Assembly: GCA_036787815.1 (NCBI GenBank)
Contig: DAIQOP010000108.1
Span: 1-12,521, forward strand
Source: DATBAK01 sp036787815
Lineage (GTDB): Bacteria; Actinomycetota; Acidimicrobiia; IMCC26256; PALSA-610
Direction: 5' to 3'
Length of the DNA stretch: 12,521 bases
In this document: positions 7,438-12,521 of the stretch, piece after piece
Layout: each line of letters starts with the position of its first letter
Numbering within the stretch: position 1 is the stretch's first letter
Notes under the pieces: generated by a model
What the model was told of the DNA's origin: nothing
What the model saw: the letters and a program-made list of their open reading frames with translations, nothing else
Database searches by the model: none
Program-made: the position numbers and the translations under genes

Positions 7438-7833
7438 ATGCACACCACACTCCCCCGCCGTATCAGCATCCTCTTCGTCGTCGCCGGGCTCGCCGTCGCG
7501 CTCTCTGCCTGCAGCAGCAGTGGCAGCAAGAGCTCGAGCACGACCCAGTCCACCACCGCACCCACCGCGGCACCCGGTGCGGGTGGCGGCGGCGGTGGTG
7601 GTATCACGATCGCGAACTTCTCGTTCACCGCCGGCTCCGTCGCCGCGGGCAGCACGGTCACCGTGACGAACAACGACTCGCCGACGCACACCGTCACCGC
7701 CGACGACGGCAGCTTCGACGTGACGGTCAACCCGGGCAAGACCGCGACGTTCACCGCGCCCGCCAAGGCCGGCACCTACAAGTTCCACTGCAAGATCCAC
7801 TCGACCATGCACGGGACCCTCACGGTCACCTGA
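7438..7833 (+). CDS. Cupredoxin-domain (plastocyanin/azurin-like) lipoprotein
   Basis: This 131-residue protein is probably an exported type 1 copper protein. The N-terminus has two arginines, a hydrophobic stretch (about 9-22) and the lipobox LSAC (22-25), so C25 should be lipidated and the protein anchored outside the membrane. A Ser/Thr/Gly-rich linker (26-55), including a run of seven glycines, leads to the domain starting ITIANFSF. The copper ligands can be placed as H84 (SPTHTV), C118, H121 and M124 in FHCKIHSTMHGTLTV, matching the C-x2-H-x2-M arrangement seen in small cupredoxins. A role in periplasmic-side electron transfer or copper handling is the family expectation; its partner is unknown. 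The ATG at 7438 is chosen because it starts an intact signal peptide. Its promoter points to a leaderless mRNA, and a terminator-like dyad follows at 7851. Confidence 0.9.
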   Translation: MHTTLPRRISILFVVAGLAVALSACSSSGSKSSSTTQSTTAPTAAPGAGGGGGGGITIANFSFTAGSVAAGSTVTVTNNDSPTHTVTADDGSFDVTVNPGKTATFTAPAKAGTYKFHCKIHSTMHGTLTVT

Positions 7834-7850
7834 CCGATCCTTCCCGACGG

Positions 7851-7887
7851 GGCTGACGCCGGTACCGCCACACGGATGGCGTCAGCC
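7851..7887. terminator. Bidirectional terminator-like stem between convergent genes
   Basis: A perfect 10-bp inverted repeat (GGCTGACGCC at 7851-7860, GGCGTCAGCC at 7878-7887) encloses a 17-nt loop. It begins 17 bp after the cupredoxin stop and includes the stop codon of the convergent CoA-transferase in its right arm. No T-tract follows on either strand, so it is an intrinsic terminator only in the broad sense used for GC-rich actinobacteria. It could also serve as a 3'-end stabiliser for both mRNAs. Confidence 0.6.
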
Positions 7888-9084
7888 GACGACCTCGGCG
7901 GCGCGGAGCTCGGCCACTCGGTCGGCGTAACCGAGCTCGCGCAGGATCTCGTCGGTGTGCTGGCCGAGCGTCGGTGCCGGCCCGCCGAGCTCGGGGCGCA
8001 CCGCGCCGAACAACGTCGGGTGACGCGGCTGGCGCAACCGCCCGACCGCCGGCGACTCCGAGTCGACGAGCAATCCGATCGCCTGCACGTGCGGGTCGCT
8101 CGCGAGGTCGTGCGGCGCGATCACCACACCGCACGGCACCAGCTCGGCCTCGAGCCGGCCGATCGCCTCGGCGGTGGTCATCGCCGCCGCCGCGTCATAG
8201 CACCGCTGCATGATCTCGCCGGTCAGCTCACGGTTGGCCATGCGCTCCACGATCGTGGCGATCCGGGGGTCGTCGTAGCCGCCGACGCCGAGGGCGCGGC
8301 ACATGCCGGAGAAGTTCGCGTCGGAGGTCGGTGTGCAGATTCCCCAGCCGTCGCGGAACCGGAAGGGCCGGAAGTTCTGGACGAAGCTCGACGGCTGGCT
8401 GCGATCCGCGTCCGGGAGCACCTCGTTGCCGGCCGAGTCGGCCCACAGGAACGACACGACCGCGTCGAGCATCGCCAGCTGCAGGTGCGTGCCTCCCGCG
8501 CCGCGCTCGCGTGCGAACAGCGCGGCGGTGATCGCCTGGGCCGCGTACAGCGCGGTGACCTTGTCGGCGGCGGTCTGGTTCAGGAATCGGGGCTCACCGG
8601 AGTCGGCGTCGGCCTGGTTGGCCGCGAAGCCGCCGTACGCCTGGATCACGGTGTCGTACGCGCCCTTGTGGGCGTAGGGACCGACGGGCCCGAACCCGGA
8701 GAGCGACACGTAGACGAGCCGGTCGTTGTGTGCCCGCAGGTCGTCGGGCCCGATCCCCAGGCGCTCGACCACGCCGGGACGGAAGTTCTGCACGACCACG
8801 TCGGCATCGGCGGCTAGCCGGTGCAGGATCTCGCGGCCGGCGTCGGTGTGCACGTCGAGACCGATACCGCGCTTGCCGCGATTGCACATCTGGTAGAGCG
8901 CGCTCATGCCGTTGACCGACACACCGACGTAACGGCCGATGTCACCGAAGCCCGGGCGCTCGACCTTCACGACCTCGGCGCCCTGGTCGGCAAGGAGGGC
9001 GACCGCGTACGGACCGGTGAGTGCGATCGACAGGTCGACGATGCGCACCCCCGCGAGCGGGCCTGTGCCCGCCCGCTCGCTCAT
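7882..9084 (-). CDS. Family III (CaiB/BaiF) CoA-transferase
   Basis: This 400-residue protein is a typical member of the CaiB/BaiF/formyl-CoA transferase family. These enzymes move CoA between carboxylic acids through an aspartyl-CoA anhydride and form interlocked dimers. Signature stretches are PLAGVRIVDLSIALTGPYA (9-27), LADQGAEVVKVERPGFGD (31-48), NRGKRGIGLD (68-77) and VVQNFRPGVVERLGIG (97-112). The catalytic aspartate is D144 in HKGAYDTVIQAYGG (139-152). The C-terminal PTLGQHTDEILRELGY is also standard. The substrate is unknown; members act on carnitine, oxalate, bile acids, aromatic acids and others. The start ATG at 9084 has GGAG at 9091-9088, only 3 nt away. It follows the SDR gene on the same strand, with an anomalous repeated spacer between them (see 9062-9188). 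Its 3' end sits in a terminator-like dyad. Confidence 0.93.
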   Translation of the reverse strand: MSERAGTGPLAGVRIVDLSIALTGPYAVALLADQGAEVVKVERPGFGDIGRYVGVSVNGMSALYQMCNRGKRGIGLDVHTDAGREILHRLAADADVVVQNFRPGVVERLGIGPDDLRAHNDRLVYVSLSGFGPVGPYAHKGAYDTVIQAYGGFAANQADADSGEPRFLNQTAADKVTALYAAQAITAALFARERGAGGTHLQLAMLDAVVSFLWADSAGNEVLPDADRSQPSSFVQNFRPFRFRDGWGICTPTSDANFSGMCRALGVGGYDDPRIATIVERMANRELTGEIMQRCYDAAAAMTTAEAIGRLEAELVPCGVVIAPHDLASDPHVQAIGLLVDSESPAVGRLRQPRHPTLFGAVRPELGGPAPTLGQHTDEILRELGYADRVAELRAAEVVG

Positions 9085-9188
9085 GCTCTCCGCTCTTGGC
9101 GCCTGCGGCGCCGGGCCGCTCGGGCCCCGCTCGCTACTGGGCCGGATGTGCGCATCATCACTCCTGTGCCCGCCCGCTCGCTCATGCT
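9062..9188. repeat. 26-bp exact direct repeat flanking a double-hairpin spacer
   Basis: An identical 26-bp sequence occurs at 9062-9087 and 9163-9188, offset by 101 bp. Read on the minus strand it is AGCATGAGCGAGC followed by GGGCGGGCACAGG. The downstream copy contains the start of the CoA-transferase (ATG at 9084); the upstream copy contains the last codon and stop of the SDR gene plus a duplicate ATG at 9185. The 75 bp between the copies hold two adjacent hairpins: GGCGCC-TGC-GGCGCC (9098-9112) and GGGCC-N5-GGCCC (9113-9127). This looks like a partial tandem duplication or the insertion of a small palindromic element at the gene junction; which one is not decidable here. Confidence 0.85.
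9081..9185 (-). other. 34-codon mini-ORF created by the duplicated junction
   Basis: The duplicate ATG at 9185 opens a frame of 34 codons whose first seven residues (MSERAGT) equal those of the CoA-transferase. It then continues VMMRTSGPVASGARAARRRRRQ-like to a TGA at 9083-9081. Its ATG overlaps the SDR stop (ATGA), and its TGA overlaps the CoA-transferase start (ATGA). It has no Shine-Dalgarno sequence and an arginine-rich tail that is simply the GC-rich repeat read in frame. It is probably not a functional protein, but it could couple translation of the two real genes. Confidence 0.3.
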
Positions 9189-10285
9189 TCGAACAGGGGG
9201 TTGGTGCGGGGACGGCCGCCGGGGCCGCTGTACGCGAGGCCGTATCCGGGCTCGACCGCGAAGGGCACCGCGGGGAGCGACGCGAGCGCCCGCTTCCACG
9301 CCGCCACGAGCGCGTCTTCGGCCTCGTAGTCGAACGGATCGGTGAGCACCGTCTCCTCCATCCCTCCGGGCTCGCACGGATGCTCGACGAGCCAGCGCGC
9401 GGTGCGCGAGATCGCGACGCGCGCCGGCACCGCATCGCGGTAGCCGAGATCGTGGCGCACACGCGTGAGGTCGAGCACGCGATGGGTCGGCAGCGGTTGG
9501 GTGAGGAGCGGGCGCGCCGGGATCGCGATCTCGTACGGCATCGACACGATCTCGAGCGGCCGCCCCAGCGTCGCCGCGATCAGCTCGATCACCTGGCGCA
9601 CCGACAGCACCTCTTCGTCGCCGACGTTGAACACCTTGCCCGCCGCGGCGTCGGGCCGGTCGACGGCGAGCAGCAGGGCGTGCGCGAGGTTCTCGGTGAA
9701 CCCGTGGTGATGCAGGGTGAGCCCCTCGTCGGCGACGACGATGTGCTCGCGCCCGTCGAGGATGCGACGCACGATCGACCACTCGCGCGGCACGAGTTGG
9801 TACGGGCCGTAGACGTACGGGTACCGGAAGTGGGCGGCGCCGGGATGATGCGCGAAGACGGCACCCTCGGTGCGCGCGATGCGGTAGCCCTTCTCGTCTT
9901 CCTCGGGCGCGGCGACCGTCGGAGCGGTCTCGGCCAGCGGCACCGGCAGGCCGGCCGGCTCGTCGAGCCACGGGTTCATCCACCCGCGATACGCCGGGAC
10001 CCCGCCGACGGACACGAACTGCCCGCACCGGCCCACGGTCAGCTCGGCGATGCGGCGCAGCCGCCCGTACATGGCGACGGTGACGTCGTAGGTCGCTGCG
10101 GCGAGCACGGTGCCGAGCTCGGCATCGTCGTACGGATCGTGGTGCAGGTGCACCACGTTCGGCGGCGTCTCGATTCGTTCGTGCAGCCCGCGATGCATGA
10201 TCGTGACCTCGTAGCCGCGCTCGACCAGACCGCGCACGACATGCACTCCGGTGGGGCCGGTGCCACCGACGACGAGCGCGCGCAT
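9182..10285 (-). CDS. NAD-dependent epimerase/dehydratase (extended SDR)-like protein
   Basis: The 367-residue product starts with a Rossmann motif (MRALVVGGTGPTGVHVV, GxxGxxG at 7-13), so NAD(P) binding is expected. The middle contains QFVSVGGVPAYRG (89-101) and RYPYVYGPYQLVPREW (154-169). The C-terminal half contains the extended-SDR helix region GFTENLAHALLLAVDRPDAA and AGKVFNVGDEEVLSVRQVIELIAATLGR (215-242). The usual catalytic YxxxK is YRIAR here (134-138), with Arg in place of Lys. S92 may be the usual serine. The enzyme could therefore be altered or serve as a binding or isomerase-type member; the substrate is unknown. The start is ATG at 10285, as the Rossmann strand begins immediately; the frame stays open upstream but without family sequence and no Shine-Dalgarno is seen. 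The 155-bp region before it separates it from the GGDEF gene. The stop is followed by the duplicated junction. Confidence 0.85.
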   Translation of the reverse strand: MRALVVGGTGPTGVHVVRGLVERGYEVTIMHRGLHERIETPPNVVHLHHDPYDDAELGTVLAAATYDVTVAMYGRLRRIAELTVGRCGQFVSVGGVPAYRGWMNPWLDEPAGLPVPLAETAPTVAAPEEDEKGYRIARTEGAVFAHHPGAAHFRYPYVYGPYQLVPREWSIVRRILDGREHIVVADEGLTLHHHGFTENLAHALLLAVDRPDAAAGKVFNVGDEEVLSVRQVIELIAATLGRPLEIVSMPYEIAIPARPLLTQPLPTHRVLDLTRVRHDLGYRDAVPARVAISRTARWLVEHPCEPGGMEETVLTDPFDYEAEDALVAAWKRALASLPAVPFAVEPGYGLAYSGPGGRPRTNPLFEA

Positions 10286-10392
10286 CAGCAGTGAGACGGC
10301 TCGCTGCGCCGCGGGCGGCCGCGCGTCGGGAACGGGATCGTCCCGTCGACCGTCGGTGTCGTGCCCGCGGTCCCTGCCCTCATCGCTGCGCG

Positions 10393-10417
10393 ACTCCCCT
10401 GCTCGACTCCGGGGAGT
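10393..10417 (-). terminator. Possible terminator hairpin after the GGDEF gene
   Basis: The 155-bp spacer 10286-10440 contains the inverted repeat ACTCCCC (10393-10399) and GGGGAGT (10411-10417) with an 11-nt loop. A competing tight palindrome, ACTCCGGGGAGT, lies at 10406-10417. It starts 24 bp after the diguanylate cyclase stop, a fitting place for a terminator, but no T-tract follows. TACACT (10420-10415, minus strand) overlaps it and could be a -10 element for the SDR gene, which would give a leader of about 120 nt. Nothing else is seen in this spacer. Confidence 0.35.
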
Positions 10418-10440
10418 GTACGGAACCGACGCGCCGACGG

Positions 10441-11391
10441 TTACGAGGTCGCTTCGCGTGTCGTCGTGAACGACCGATCGACACCGGGCGCGACGACACG
10501 GTTGCGCCCGTGCTGCTTGGCCACGTAGAGCGCGGCATCGGCGGCTTCGAGCACCTGCGCGGCGCTTTCGGCGCGCTCGGGGAACCAGCCGGCGATCCCG
10601 ATGCTGAGCGTGATGACGCCCGGTGGTCGCCGGCCCGAGTGGGGAATGGCGAGGGACTCGACCGCGACCCGGAGCCGCTCCATCCCGACCACCGCACGGT
10701 CGGGCGTGTCGTCGGGCATCAGGATGAGGAACTCCTCGCCGCCGTACCGGTACGCGCCCTCGCCGGCCCGCACGTGGGTCGCGATCGCGAGGCCGACGCG
10801 CCGGAGCGCCTCGTCGCCCTCGAGGTGGCCGTAGGTGTCGTTGTACGACTTGAACCCGTCGAGGTCGCAGAGGGCGACGCTGAACGGTCGCTGCCACCGG
10901 CGGGCCCGCTCGTGCACCGCGACGAGATCTTCGTGCAGCCGGAGCCGGTTGCTGAGCTGGGTCAGCGGATCGGTCCGGGCGAGGTTCGCCAGCGCGAACT
11001 TGGCCTTCGCGAGCTCGTGGTGCAGCCCGGTCACGCGTTGCGCGGCGATCAGCCGCGTCTGGAGCGCAAAGGGGTCGACCGGCTTCACGAGGTAGTCGTC
11101 GGCGCCGGCCTGCATCCCCGCGATCACGTCGTCGGCCCCGCTCAGCGACGTGGTCATGAGGATGTAGGTGTACGTGTCCTGCTTCGCGGCGCGCACGCGG
11201 CGGCAGAGCTCGGGGCCGTCGAGGCCCGGCATCATCCAGTCGGTGATGAGCACGTCGTACTCCGCCGCCTGCAACATCTCCCAGGCCGCGACACCGTCGG
11301 CGGCGACGTCGCACTCGTGCGAGAGGCGTTCGATCGCGCGGCGCACGAGGAGCCGGCTGGTCGTCTCGTCGTCGGCGACGAGCACCTTCAT
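10441..11391 (-). CDS. PleD-like response regulator: REC-GGDEF diguanylate cyclase
   Basis: This 316-residue protein should make cyclic di-GMP from two GTP under control of phosphorylation. The receiver domain (1-120) has the acidic pair D7/D8, phospho-acceptor D51 in LITDWMMPGLDG, the T80/T81 region and K103 in YLVKPVDPF. A helical linker leads to the GGDEF domain, with ARTDPLTQLSNRLRLHEDL (138-156), CDLDGFKSYNDTYGHLEGDEAL (175-196) and the active-site loop RYGGEEF (215-221). The product-inhibition I-site, RxxD nine residues before the loop, reads RAGE (208-211), so the aspartate is replaced. The ATG at 11391 is chosen because the receiver begins there; GGAG at 11403-11400 is a good ribosome-binding site. 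It starts 2 bp after the stop of the REC-HPt gene, so the two genes form one operon and are probably translationally coupled. Confidence 0.95.
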   Translation of the reverse strand: MKVLVADDETTSRLLVRRAIERLSHECDVAADGVAAWEMLQAAEYDVLITDWMMPGLDGPELCRRVRAAKQDTYTYILMTTSLSGADDVIAGMQAGADDYLVKPVDPFALQTRLIAAQRVTGLHHELAKAKFALANLARTDPLTQLSNRLRLHEDLVAVHERARRWQRPFSVALCDLDGFKSYNDTYGHLEGDEALRRVGLAIATHVRAGEGAYRYGGEEFLILMPDDTPDRAVVGMERLRVAVESLAIPHSGRRPPGVITLSIGIAGWFPERAESAAQVLEAADAALYVAKQHGRNRVVAPGVDRSFTTTREATS

Positions 11392-11393
11392 CG

Positions 11394-12179
11394 TCAGATC
11401 TCCGCGAAGACGACGTCGAGGGCCGAGCACACGCGCCCGTGCTCCGCGCGGATGGAGTCGAGCAGGTCGGGAGCCATGGCGAGGGCCGCGGCGCGCGCGA
11501 GGGCCTCGAGCTCCCCGCAGAGATCGGCGAGCGTGGTCGCGCCGAGGTTGGCGCTCGCACCGCGCAAGGTGTGCACGGCGCGCTCGACCACGTGCGGATC
11601 GCCCTGGCGCAGGCCCGTCGACACCGCGACGAGCTGCCGGGTCGAGTCGCCCACGAACTCCGACACCACCGCGGTGAGGAGCTCACCGTCGCCGCCGTCG
11701 AGCTCGCGCAGCATCGCGAGGCGCGCGGGGTCGAGCGGGAACTCGCCCTCGGGCGGCGCGCTGTCGGCCCCGGGCGCCGGTGCATCGCTCGTCGGGATCC
11801 AACGCGCGAGCGCGGCATCGACGGCCGCCGCACGCACCGGCTTGGTCACGTAGTCGTCCATGCCCGCGGCGAGGCAGCGCTCGCGATCGCCCGCCATCGT
11901 CCCCGCGGTCATTGCGACGATGCGCGGACCGCCGGGGCCGAAGTGCTCACGCAGAAAGCGCGTCGCCTCCAGCCCGTCGACCTCCGGCATCTGCACGTCC
12001 ATGAGGATCAGGTCGTAGGCGTGCCTTATGGCCATCTCGCAGGCTTCGCTTCCGCCCGATGCCGCATCGACCTCGCAACCCAGGCTCCTGAGCAAGAGCA
12101 GCGCCAGGCGCCGATTCATCTCCATGTCATCGGCGACCAGCACCGAAAGAGGCGGCCGGGCGGCGGGTTTTTCGACCAT
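11394..12179 (-). CDS. Response regulator with C-terminal HPt domain (REC-HPt)
   Basis: A 261-residue phosphorelay protein with a receiver at 11-128 and a histidine phosphotransfer domain at about 150-255. The receiver shows the acidic pair D17/D18, phospho-acceptor D61 in LILMDVQMPEVDGLEATRFLR, T91 in AMTAG and K113 in YVTKPVR. The HPt site is H203 in AVHTLRGASANLGA, the standard HxL(K/R)Gx(S/A) form. REC-HPt pairs usually sit at the C-terminus of hybrid histidine kinases; here they form a free protein, so a separate kinase must supply phosphate. The start is ATG at 12179 with GAGAGGA about 7 nt upstream; an upstream extension would cross the promoter region. Transfer to the REC-GGDEF partner encoded next in the operon is a plausible inference. 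A TTTGTG-N10-CACAAA dyad lies in its presumed leader. Confidence 0.93.
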   Translation of the reverse strand: MVEKPAARPPLSVLVADDMEMNRRLALLLLRSLGCEVDAASGGSEACEMAIRHAYDLILMDVQMPEVDGLEATRFLREHFGPGGPRIVAMTAGTMAGDRERCLAAGMDDYVTKPVRAAAVDAALARWIPTSDAPAPGADSAPPEGEFPLDPARLAMLRELDGGDGELLTAVVSEFVGDSTRQLVAVSTGLRQGDPHVVERAVHTLRGASANLGATTLADLCGELEALARAAALAMAPDLLDSIRAEHGRVCSALDVVFAEI

Positions 12180-12277
12180 TGCGAATCCTCTCGGGCTTTG
12201 TGCTCTGCCCCACACAAATGGCGGCTGGAACGGGCGTACACTACCAGCGAACAGGATTGCCGGAAGGCCCGACACGC
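12180..12277. promoter_or_regulatory. Divergent promoter region with inverted-repeat operator candidate
   Basis: The 98-bp spacer between two divergent signalling genes is visibly more AT-rich than its surroundings. It contains the perfect dyad TTTGTG (12197-12202) N10 CACAAA (12213-12218). Overlapping -10-like hexamers TACACT (12237-12242, plus strand) and TAGTGT (12243-12238, minus strand) lie nearby. A Shine-Dalgarno sequence for each gene is present: GGAAGG at 12262-12267 for the right gene, and GAGAGGA upstream of 12179 for the left one. The dyad would lie in the 5' leader of the REC-HPt operon and near the -35 of the right gene. The binding protein is unknown. Confidence 0.45.
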
Positions 12278-12521
12278 ATGAAGGATCAAGACCTGGATTT
12301 CACCAAATACTTCAGCCCAGGCTATACGGTGCCCGAACCGAGCCACAGCGTGGAGGACCTCAGGAAGATCGACGAACTCGGGGTGATCGGCGAATCCGCG
12401 CTCAAGGCGAGCGGTTTCTATGCGCGGTTGGTCTCGGCCGCGCCCGGTGGCCGACCCCGCCTGCCTGCGGAAACCAACGTGCTCGTGGTGGAGGACGACG
12501 ACGGCACCGCGGTGGTCATCG
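12278..12521 (+). CDS. Receiver-domain protein with novel N-terminal extension (cut by window edge)
   Basis: 81 codons are visible from ATG 12278 (GGAAGG 10 nt upstream) to the window end. Residues 1-65 are unrecognised: MKDQDLDFTKYFSPGYTVPE, then a charged helix-like EDLRKIDELGVIGESALKASGFYARLVS (26-53). At residue 67 a receiver domain begins, with NVLVVEDDDGTAVVI, which shows the first beta strand and the acidic residues that bind Mg2+. The output domain, if any, is beyond the window. The first dozen codons use more A/T in third position than the neighbouring genes. Divergence from the REC-HPt/REC-GGDEF operon suggests membership in the same signalling module, possibly including the missing kinase or final response regulator; that is inference. 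Confidence 0.75.
   Translation, partial: MKDQDLDFTKYFSPGYTVPEPSHSVEDLRKIDELGVIGESALKASGFYARLVSAAPGGRPRLPAETNVLVVEDDDGTAVVI

Noticed and set aside
7564..7602. Glycine-coding run as a microsatellite or assembly error
   Set aside because: The GGN repeats are in frame, fit a flexible lipoprotein linker, and the cupredoxin domain continues in the same frame.
9182..11833. A possible large fusion protein ending in the SDR domain
   Set aside because: The frame happens to stay open through the upstream genes, but the sequence before the ATG at 10285 is arginine-rich shadow of the REC-GGDEF gene.
10291..11853. A 520-codon plus-strand open frame opposite the REC-HPt and REC-GGDEF genes
   Set aside because: Antisense shadow. 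The minus strand encodes complete receiver, HPt and GGDEF motifs.
1..12521. CRISPR arrays, insertion sequences, phage genes, tRNA or rRNA genes
   Set aside because: No regularly spaced repeats, transposase or integrase motifs, cloverleaf-like segments or rRNA-like sequence were recognised on either strand.

Overview
The window is high-GC DNA (roughly two thirds G+C by eye, with a strong C/G bias at third codon positions). It carries genes without Shine-Dalgarno leaders, a homodimeric-type pyruvate dehydrogenase E1, a PaaX-type regulator and a family III CoA-transferase. Together these suggest an actinobacterium, possibly of the Acidimicrobiia, but that class is inferred from gene content only. 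A run of ten Ns inside one gene shows that this is a scaffolded draft or metagenome assembly.

Left part (1-4522): a PaaX-like repressor, cut by the left edge, is transcribed away from a membrane fatty-acid desaturase across only 26 bp. That gap holds a small inverted repeat and overlapping -10-like hexamers. The desaturase runs head-on into a stand-alone amidase, and the two coding regions overlap by 44 bp at their 3' ends. A repeat-rich 153-bp spacer separates the amidase from a divergent nitroreductase-family flavoprotein. Then come a very acidic 66-residue protein and, tail to tail with it, a small nucleotidyltransferase-fold protein.

Middle part (4620-9084): a nearly complete aceE (pyruvate dehydrogenase E1) lies on the minus strand, broken near its C-terminus by the assembly gap. 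It is divergent from a cupredoxin lipoprotein whose mRNA is probably leaderless. The cupredoxin and the next minus-strand gene, a CaiB/BaiF CoA-transferase, converge on a perfect 10-bp inverted repeat.

Right part (9062-12521): the CoA-transferase is preceded by an SDR-type epimerase/dehydratase-like gene. Their junction contains a 26-bp exact direct repeat, offset by 101 bp, that duplicates the start codon of the CoA-transferase and leaves a 34-codon mini-ORF between the two genes. Upstream is a tight two-gene signalling operon, a REC-HPt protein followed by a PleD-like REC-GGDEF diguanylate cyclase. It is divergent from another REC-containing protein that is cut by the right edge. No histidine kinase is visible, so this looks like the middle of a phosphorelay and cyclic-di-GMP module.

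The genes are mostly ordinary members of known families in short transcription units. I do not see a clearly new multi-gene system. The items most worth checking are the duplicated gene junction at 9062-9188, the anomalous sequence beside the aceE gap, the orphan phosphorelay cluster, and the catalytic or inhibitory-site substitutions in the SDR and GGDEF proteins.
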